Source of the DNA: Actinernus sp. WN-2022
Lineage: Eukaryota > Cnidaria > Anthozoa > Actiniaria > Actinernidae
DNA length: 64,000 nucleotides
Assembly: GCA_030867875.1 (NCBI GenBank)
Contig: JAOWCC010001589.1
Coordinates: 139,721,745 to 139,785,744 of the forward strand
Direction of reading: 5' to 3'
How positions within the stretch are numbered: the stretch's first letter is position 1; each line of letters opens with the position of its first letter. Below the pieces are notes generated by a model. The model had not been told where the DNA came from, searched no databases, and saw only the letters and a program-made list of their open reading frames with translations. Of the stretch, positions 56,288-64,000 are shown piece by piece. The position numbers were made by a program, and so were the translations under genes.

Positions 56288-58431
56288 TTAACTTATCAAT
56301 ATATACGTTGTTTGATCAGCTTTTCTGTAGTCCTTGGACCTGTTCACGAATTCACTTATTTTGGCTGTTTTTGGCTGATCAGATCTCTCTGTTAGATCCA
56401 ACGTACCACCGACAGAATTGTCGTATACGGATTTTGCTAGCTTTCATTAGCATTACATTTTCGTTATTAATTTGCATGAATTTGCAGAACATTGTTGAGA
56501 TTTATTAGTTGAATGGAAATACAATGGTTGACCGGTAACACTAGACGAAGTTAACTGTACTTAAAGTGCAAGTATCACTGTCAAAATATATACTATATAT
56601 TGTACTACTGTGTTTGTTTCTCACCAAAAAGGTATTAATCTGCAAATTTTGTAACATTTCTGGCATTTAATCCCTAATTACTCAGGCCAGGCCTTTGGCC
56701 GGCACGAGTCTGAAAACGCAATTTTTTATCCTTTATTTTTTATTTTTTTGTGTCTAGATTTTGCGCAGACAACCAATCAGATTGCACCTTCTTTGAAGTT
56801 CTTTTCTCCACCGTACCAATCAGATTGCACTGTGCTGGTCACGTGAACAATGGACAACACAGTGCTTTCAAGATGGCGATATGAGCAGAGTTTTGACTTA
56901 GCAAAACCTTTAATCTTGCTATTATAATATACCTAGGTACGTTTTCTCCTGGGGAAATCGGTTCGACACGAAAACACGAATTTACCCAGGTAAATTTCCA
57001 ATATACCTAGTAAAACTGGTCTAGTGTAACCGCAGCTAATGAAACCTTAGTATAGTTAGAAAATGGTCACACCCTCTCAGCCCTCAGTGTCCCACAAAAC
57101 TACTCATTAATTAGTATTTCCTATACAGGAATACTAATAAGGTATATTTTCATATAAGGTTTAAAGCCTTATTAGTGTTTGCTATATAGGGAATATAATT
57201 GGTAATTCGATATATACTTCATGGTCGTGTTTCGTTCCATATAGTCTCCCTGCATAACCATTTTCTCTATTGTTTTACAGTATTATGCAGGGAAACTATA
57301 TGGAACGAAACACGACCATGAAGTTTATAGAGGATATTACATGGCCGCGCGGAGTTCTGGCCAAGAACAACTTACATTTTTCAAGGACAAAATTACATCA
57401 AAGTAAGCCAAGTTTACTTTATTTTTTTTATTTAATTGTTTTGTTGAGAAATCCTTGGAAACTCGGTCGGATGTGACCCGTTGTCTAGACGTTCTCAAAG
57501 TCCTTTAATTTTTTTCTCGCTTCGGTTAGTTGTTTTAAAGGAATTTTCCCACTTGTTTCGCGCCAAATTTACGGCTCATTTTTTTGACCGGTGACGTAGC
57601 AGCAGCCTAGCCAATAGAAAGCATGGATTAGGATGGTACGTCGTGAAACGTGAAATCATAGAGCTTTAGCTTAGATTCTAATCCTCACAAGTGAAACAAG
57701 TCGACCTCTCGCGACTTCGTTGCCTCGTTTCGCTCGAACTGAAGAAAACATAATGAGGTCGACTTGTGGCAAGTCTACCCGTTGTCGTGAGGCAGTTGAT
57801 TCAAATCTTGTTCTGAAGAAGAAAACATTGCTTTTACTAATTTTAAGAACTGGATTTACGCATTTCCAGCTGCGATAGTTGCGTTCAGTTTTCTAGTTTT
57901 CGATCGTAAAGTTTATTCTTGGAGATGTATAACAGTTACTGTATTTAATAAAACAGCAAAGTGACAACTGTTTCATTGTTTGGTTGTGCTTGATAAACTC
58001 GGCCTGAAAATCAAACTTCGCTTTTTGCTAGTGTTCAGTGTACCAGAATATGACTTCTTTCACAGGTTATAGCTATTTTCTCTCTCAACTCCAGTCGATT
58101 ATTATGCCTTTCTTGGAGATTTGCTGGGCTGTTCTTTTATCTGCCAAGCGCAAACTTACAGGATCGATTTTCAAATTTTCACTTGAGCTCAAACTCAAAG
58201 AAGTAAACAAACTCGGTGAACTCGACTCTTGATAGAACATCTGATTGTCTTTTTAACTGGTGGATGCGGGCAAGCGCAGAACGAGTTATTAGGGTTAGTG
58301 GGGTTGAGCTAATTTATTCATCGTTTTATGGTATGTACTTCGTTTTTTTCTGTGTACATGAGTAGTCCGAATGCGTCCAAATTTGGTCATGCTGGAGAAG
58401 ATGTATTGATGTATTGATGTATTGGACCTTC
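56288..58431. other. No gene recognised
   Basis: A+T-rich with scattered small palindromes, e.g. tactaataaggtat/tattagt pairs at 57120-57175 and a hairpin at 57216-57324. A CCAATCAGATTGCA repeat pair lies at about 56770 and 56815. Nothing codes convincingly. Confidence 0.4.
57216..57324. repeat. 109-bp near-perfect palindrome
   Basis: ACTTCATGGTCGTGTTTCGT arms continue for about 42 bp each side with one mismatch, around a ~25-bp loop. Confidence 0.8.
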
Positions 58432-59232
58432 TAATGCCAGACACTTCAAACCAGGACAGACATGGTAGTGGGTCTCTATCAGTTACTTAGTGGTGATGAC
58501 GCAACGATGACGTCATCGTCACGTGATTTTAAGTACATGCCCATATCTCCCTCCCTCATTTCTAATGCCAGCCGGCTCAAACATGGATAGACATGGCAGT
58601 GATTCCCCATTAATCACCTAGTATTGATGACGTAACGATGACGTCATCGGTCACGTGATATTAAGTACATGCCCATTTCATATCAAACAATTGGTGTCGT
58701 TCAAAGTAATATTTGGGCCTGACTAGATGCTAGTGAGGCATACACTCATCCTTTTCAAATTTATCTATCGAATCTTAGCTTCAAAAAACGATTCGATTTT
58801 TTTAATCGCACTTCCTGTAGCCTACGTTGTATCCGCCTCTCTTCTGCCGGCTCGCTCCACTTCCTGAACGTGTTCTAGTATTCGACGATCCGTCCTGCTT
58901 TCCAAATATGGAATATATTGACCATATATGGAATATCACTGGGAGATCTCAGGAACGACACTTTTCTCAATAAATTGTTTGATATGCTCCCTCATTTCTA
59001 ATGCCAGACAGTTGAAACTTGGACATGCATTGGGTCCCCGCAAATCACTTAGTGCCGATGACGTAACGATGACGTCATCGGTCACGTCATATTAAGTACA
59101 TGCCAATATCGCCCTCATTTCTAATGGCAGACAGTTCAAACTTAGACAGGCATGGTATTGGGTCCCCACAAATCACTTACTGGCGTTTACGTAATGATGA
59201 AGTCATCGGTCACGTGATTTTTAGTATATGCC
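58432..59232. repeat. Tandem repeat with CRE/E-box motif, 4 copies in two pairs
   Basis: Unit of about 125 bp, each with TCTAATGCCAG, a tagacatgg-like piece, then GATGACGTAACGATGACGTC followed by a CACGTGAT-type box and aagtacatgcc. Pairs at 58432-58680 and 58985-59232, separated by unrelated sequence. Confidence 0.75.
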
Positions 59233-60521
59233 AAAATAGCTCACTGACCTTCCACGAGTTGCCCTTAGGGGCCCTATGTTTTAGTTTATTTCTTAGGTCA
59301 TATTATAAACAAATAATAGCATGATTTGTTCGTGATATTTATCACTCGCTGTATTTATGCCAAATATCACTACAAAAATCTGCGTTTATGAACCAAAAGG
59401 CAAAACTTCGCTTCGTTCTGTATACATCACACACTGCTGTAAACAAGACGTATTATAGCGATACTTATTGCCACGTCATCCATTGTCAATAATGTGCCAA
59501 CCAGAGATCCATTGGTTCCTAACATAAAGCAGCCTTTTGAAATCATGGCTGGTACATTAGCATAACAATTGCAATGTTTATCAATACGAAGTATCGCTAT
59601 ACAGATGGAACGGGAAAATAAAAGGTTACAAATTAAGGAACCCCACAAGTTCTGGTTATGGACTTCTGGTCTTTGCTGAACATGTGGTGCTCACCAGTTC
59701 TTGTTGTAAATGAGAAATAGTTGATCATCAGACGTTTCTATCACTAGCAAGTAGCATCGCGCGCCTTGTCCGCCAAAATTTCTAGTCATTATCGCTGATT
59801 GGTTGATACTTGTACTTGTACATTCAAAAGAAAACCAGCAAGGTGATATATTTTCATTAGATAACTTTTAAAGTTTCAATTTAGTTTTGATCATAGTTGT
59901 GTTGCTTTTTCTTCCCCCTTTCTCATTGGCTGTATTTTTTTACAGTAAAAATGGCCAACAGCTAGAGTTTTCTTTATTTTCTGTTTGTGAATTTGACTGA
60001 TGGAACTGAGAAATTTAATGCACGGTTCCCATGCCCAGTGACTGCATCATGAAGCTGATTACCTGTTGTTGTTATTGACGACATTATGATGACTGTCAAA
60101 AGTGGAGATAATTCAATGGGGCTTAAGATATGTTGAGAATTAGTATAGCATACTTTACCAAGCATGAGAGCAATTATGAATATACATGCAATCGAACCAT
60201 TCCTTCCATTTAGTGTACATTACGAAATTGAGGATGGGAACAGCCAAATCTTCCAACCCATGTTTGTCAGAACAGTCATGTTCAACATTAGACGTGGACA
60301 TACACTGGGATGTTGGGCTGTGTGAGAATGATCTGGACATTAGGCTGCTGTGCTGCTGTGCTTGAAGGCTGTGGGACTGTGAAACTAGATATGACAGTGT
60401 CAATATGTGTATTCCATTCACCAGAATCATTGTATTCAGGATCTCTGGAATTGGCAGGATTGATTTCATCATTGCTATCACTGGCATCCTGTGCACTGTT
60501 TATATTTGTACCGCTTGTTTC
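59233..60521. other. No gene recognised
   Basis: 3' flank or intron of the RING-like gene to the right. Open runs at 60155-60496 lack family motifs. Confidence 0.35.
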
Positions 60522-60864
60522 TTATGTACTGGTTGGAGTAATAATGCTATAGTTAAAGGCATCAGCTAGCGCCATAACTTTCTGTAAGAGTGGTTTTGTA
60601 CAAATTGGACAACGACTGTCATTGTTGCGAAAGCATACACGGTGAAATGTGTGATAACATGTCAGCCCCAAGACTTCAGCATCATCATTTGTTATGGAAC
60701 AGAGTAACAGAACAGAGTGATATTTTAGCATTGAATCTGGCAGATGAGGTGGGATGGGTTCTCTGAAATCTTTGTACGATAGTATCTATAATTTCATCAA
60801 AAGCCAAGAGACAAAATTTTGGTTGCCATTTTGGCTTTCCTTCGCTTGTAAGGTCTCCCGTCAG
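60522..60864 (-). pseudogene. RING-like gene, last exon with apparent frameshift
   Basis: Acceptor TATACAG at 60865. Frame 1: LTGDLTSEGKPKWQPKFCLL, continuing to ISLCSVTL. Frame 2: EVLGLTCYHTFHRVC and DSRCPICTKPL, the C-x-H-x2-H-x3-C...C-x2-C half of a RING-H2 domain, ending at TAA 60522. The first zinc-binding pair falls where the frames change (ctctgttctgttactctgtt), so a base is missing or the gene is decayed. RING domains recruit E2 enzymes for ubiquitin transfer; the substrate is unknown. Confidence 0.5.
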
Positions 60865-61241
60865 CTGTATAAAGAGAAGAACATTTATGTTATTAATATC
60901 CTGTTTTATCATATAACTGTTTTATTTTCAAAATCATTTACAAAAATCACGTTGGCGACCGTAAGTGTTTGACGTGAGTGGGTTTGTTCCATCCATAAAT
61001 ACCGGTGTATAGGCTGCACCCATGTATAGGCCACACACTTTTTTGGAAAACGTTAGAAGGTTCATAGATGCTCCTACGTGAATACTTCTTCAGAAGAGAT
61101 TGTTGCCATTCCAAGATACATGTATGCCAACTGTTATTACAACTCTGAATATGGTTACAAATTTCCTTGTCATTTCTTTGTATCTAATTATATATCTAAT
61201 TAGATATATAATTATATTTTAACCTGCTGTGTTTAAATTAC

Positions 61242-61390
61242 CCCAGAATTGTTCTGCTTTTAGCCCCAACAATATTTTCAATGAACCTCATTTGTTTAAT
61301 ACAAGAGATAGCGAAGTTTTCTGGTGGAACTAATGGACTGCCATCTTGGACTTTCAAGGAGAGGCCTGTGGCAAGTGTTTTGTTTGGAAG
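61242..61390 (-). CDS. RING-like gene, internal exon
   Basis: Acceptor CACATGCAG, donor CTGGG/GTAATT, 149 nt. Encodes LPNKTLATGLSLKVQDGSPL and ENFAISCIKQMRFIENIVGA. Not recognised. Phase does not join directly with the neighbours found, so an exon is missing or the model is incomplete. Confidence 0.4.
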
Positions 61391-61794
61391 CTGCATGTGA
61401 TAAAAGATTGTATTCGTGTATAAGCCCACTCCCAATTTCTACCCTTGTTTTTCTCTAAAAAAGGGAGAGCCTAAACACATGCATTTACGGTAAAAAATGG
61501 AAACGTGTCAACATTGTATGCCAATGTGAATAGTATGCATGTACTTGTTAATTTCTTGAAAAAAGGTTAGCCAAGGGAGTGTTTCAGTAAGTGTACACTT
61601 ACATGTTGTTAAGCTTTCTGTACAAACAGGTACCTAAAATGATCAATGTTTGATTGGTCTAATGCCAATAATCCAGCAAGTGCAATATTTTTCATGGTGT
61701 CACAATATCTGTTATGTGTTGCAGCATTTTCTTTTTTGTGAAATGTGCTGACTATGTTATAAATTCCTAAAGCAAGTAATGTCTTAATTCCTAC

Positions 61795-61943
61795 CAGACA
61801 TTGCACTGTAACTTGCCTGCTCTGATTTCCCTAGATTCCGTGCAATCTTCTGGAAGAGTGTCAACAAGGCTTCAGCAAATTTACCAGCCACTTGCTTTAT
61901 GTTTTTTTCAGAACTGCCTCTCGAGTATGGCCTAACAAAGACG
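61795..61943 (-). CDS. RING-like gene, internal exon
   Basis: Acceptor TCTACACAG, donor GTCTG/GTAGGA, 149 nt. Encodes VFVRPYSRGSSEKNIKQVAG and KFAEALLTLFQKIARNLGKS, probably helical. Family not recognised. Confidence 0.4.
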
Positions 61944-62064
61944 CTGTGTAGAATTCCTTAACAATCGAGAATGCCCCTTGGGGCTTAAAGGGTTAGGGCT
62001 TAAAGGGTTGGGGCTTAAAGGGCTAAGGGTGACATGAAATGGCCCCTGTTCTGCGATTATAGAG

Positions 62065-62445
62065 GTGTACACCCCGGGGGGGGGGGGGACTCCCCATAAA
62101 AATAGACGGGGGTGCTCGACCTATCTTTTAGGGGTTAAAATCGTTAGCAGTGCTATCTCTTAGGGGTCTTCCAAAGGTCTGCTATCTTTTAGGGGTCTCC
62201 GAGACCCAAAATTTTTGTGGCCGAGACAAAATAGCGCTGGATCCTCGAGCATGAGACTCCACAAGTTGAATCGGTATTTACGGCTTCGATATAGAGTTTG
62301 ATCCATCCGAATATTAAAGACGAGTTTATGGGGCAGAGCTTTGTCTCTTATTTCCTTTAGTTTGCACAAATTTGTCTTTTGGAGTGCTATCTTTTAGGGG
62401 TGAATTTCATTTCTCACGTCGAGCACCCCCGTCTATTTTTATGGG

Positions 62446-62481
<36 letters not shown>

Positions 62482-62490
62482 GGTGTACAC
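62065..62490. mobile_element. MITE with poly-G/C terminal repeats
   Basis: GTGTACACCCCGGGGG at left and its complement at right, then ACTCCCCATAAAAATAGACG / complement. Between are three tatcttttaggggt words. The C run at 62450-62479 is ~30 bases and prone to length error. Confidence 0.65.
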
Positions 62491-62494
62491 ACAC

Positions 62495-62731
62495 TTGTTG
62501 CAGAAGGAACTTCTTGTGCTATTATCTTTTTAGTACAAAGCCATGCTGGCCAGTCACCAGGCATTGGTAGTACACATTTGTAAGTGAAGTTGGGGAGCAA
62601 GTTGGAACAAGCAAATGTGTGATTCATTGCCATATTGTGGTACTCCATGCTTTTCAAGGTTCTCTCGAACTCATCCACTAGAGTACAGCTATCCAATTTG
62701 CTGAACTCATCATGGGGCAGACCCCTGCAGA
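62495..62731 (-). CDS. RING-like gene, upstream exon
   Basis: Acceptor TTATAG (62732-62733) or CTGCAG, donor CAACAA/GTGTGT. Encodes GLPHDEFSKLDSCTLVDEFE, KSMEYHNMAMNHTFACSNLL and MPGDWPAWLCTKKIIAQE. Aromatic- and Cys-rich, clearly protein-like composition, family not recognised. The donor lies within a few bases of the MITE at 62065-62490. Confidence 0.45.
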
Positions 62732-62894
62732 CTATAATAAATTAAAAGCAGAATACATGCACATTAGGTTCTTTTAATTATAAAGTGTTCCTATAATTGC
62801 AATCAAGTTTTTTGTCCCTGTTCAAAGCTCTCATAGATATAGAAAATTTTACAGAAAAACTAATTTCAAATGTAATACAATGTTCCCTATTTGA

Positions 62895-63193
62895 TAGAGC
62901 AGGTTTCAATTGAGTGTCGGAAGTTTTCGGTGATTGCTTTGGTTTTGCGTTTACTTAGCTTTTCTATTGGCTGTGAAAATGTTTTGTAATCAGTCGGCGA
63001 ATCAAATTCCAGAGTAAAACCAATCGTGGTTTTGGTCCGTCACGCCATCAATCCACGATTGCGTTTACTTTTCCTCCTGATTGGTTGCTTTCTCATGCCA
63101 GTGAAACCAATCGGTATTCACTTTAGTTCGTGATTGGTTCGTTGTAATTGCTTTGGTTTTGGTTTTACTACAGTCAATTGAAACCTGCTCTAT
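62895..63193. mobile_element. 299-bp MITE (TAGAGCAG family)
   Basis: Inverted ends TAGAGCAGGTTTCAATTGA and complement; TA at each edge may be the duplication. Interior repeats gattggtttcac-type words. Related ends occur at 1904-1995. Confidence 0.65.
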
Positions 63194-63237
63194 ACGGTAA
63201 ATACATATGCTAAAACATGATATAAGCCACTTGTTAA

Positions 63238-63908
63238 GCCCGGTTTCCATGTAATCGCTCGCGTCGCCACTGTCGTCGAAAAACGTGTCCGACGACAGCG
63301 CCAATATATGGAAACCTACTATCGAGCGACAGTGGCGATAGCTGCGACAGCGTATTTTCTAAATGGAAACCACTTTTAGTTTTAGTAGCGACGGTAGCGA
63401 CAGAAATGTGCCCCAAAATGCATTGCACGTGGAGCATTTGAAATATCCCACTAGATGCCATTCAACAAAATGGCATCTAGTGGGGAAGTAAATATCGTGT
63501 TATTCATGGAAGAAATTCAGAAATATGACTGTTTGTACAATAAGTACAGCAACGACTATAAAAACAAATATATAAAGATGAATTGCTGGTCAAAATTAAT
63601 CTGTGTTTCCTCTTTACTCTTTCGCCTATTTGTCGGCCTCTTTGCCTTCTACGCTGTATTGCAACGAGAATAAGACGATAGTAAGTCTGAAGCATGATTC
63701 TTTCATTCGCAGCCGCCATTTTTATATTTTCGCGCCAAAGTAATATTGTTATCTGTCCCAGGCTCTCCTACCGAGTTTTGTAAAACTGGACGACAGCGCC
63801 GATCATATAGAAACGGGTCATCGCTTTCATCGCTCGTAACATTTTTTTTGTGCAGGACACGTTTTTCGACGACAGTGGCGACGCGAGCGATTATATGGAA
63901 ATCAGGCT
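63238..63908. mobile_element. 671-bp Harbinger-like element
   Basis: Inverted repeats of about 55 bp, AGCCCGGTTTCCATGTAATC and near-complement, flanked by TTA (63235-63237, 63909-63911). Inner GTCGCCACTGTCGTCGAAAA is the same at both ends. Holds only short open runs, so non-autonomous. Confidence 0.75.
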
Positions 63909-64000
63909 TTAGGTATGACAATAATTCCTGTCAGTGAACTGCAGGGAGTTTCTAATGTCAAATTTCCCCCGTGCACATGTATGTTATAATTATATTAATT

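Noticed and set aside
62379..62570. Short ORF with a proline run
   Set aside because: Produced by the poly-C homopolymer of a MITE.
1..64000. tRNA or rRNA genes
   Set aside because: No A-box/B-box pair with cloverleaf potential and no rRNA core sequence was noticed by eye; a covariance scan was not possible.

Overview
Eukaryotic, metazoan sequence, about 60% A+T: split genes with ordinary GT-AG introns and very dense mobile DNA. The combination of a solute-carrier gene with DIRS-type, Penelope-like, Ty3/Gypsy and LINE retroelements, plus many short hairpin and Harbinger-like elements, suggests a cnidarian (coral or sea anemone). That assignment is inference from content, not a species call. 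No bacterial, plasmid or CRISPR features were seen.

Layout. (1) 737-32811, minus strand: one SLC22-type organic ion transporter gene, start codon at 32811 and last exons off the left edge. Six exons are clear and one more is tentative; two of them appear frameshifted. (2) Its 10.4 kb intron at 809-11179 holds a three-level nest. A short inverted-repeat element (1091-8185) is split by a DNA transposon with a TAGTAA duplication (1211-8058), itself split by a young Ty3/Gypsy element with identical 168-bp LTRs (3639-7501) whose polyprotein has lost the reverse transcriptase core in frame. (3) The 14.8 kb intron 4 holds a second three-level nest. A TTAA-flanked element (15866-25749) contains a decayed DIRS/PAT-like tyrosine-recombinase retrotransposon with split direct repeats (17205-25302), which contains a 3.0 kb element with ~700-bp inverted repeats and a 6-bp duplication (19718-22740). 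(4) 33-40 kb: MITEs, a LINE 3' end and simple repeats.

(5) 40120-52756 is the most unusual object: a 12.6 kb transposon-like unit bounded by a 7-bp duplication (AGTTTTT). Its ~3 kb inverted arms are mostly a 43-bp satellite, in opposite orientation at the two ends. Between the arms lies one long ORF of 836 codons that joins a ubiquitin-specific-protease-like region (no Cys box in this ORF), an Ulp1/SENP-type SUMO protease with all catalytic residues, an Ig-like fold and a basic C-terminus. No transposase was found. (6) 52.8-59.2 kb: a Penelope-like fragment with hammerhead-like motifs, palindromic hairpins, and tandem repeats carrying CRE/E-box motifs. (7) 60.5-62.7 kb, minus strand: exons of an unrecognised gene, or gene relic, ending in a RING-like motif, followed by three short inverted-repeat elements to the right edge.

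The transporter gene and the partial RING gene are the only host-like genes. The rest of the window is a stratified record of insertions whose order can be read from target duplications and interruptions.
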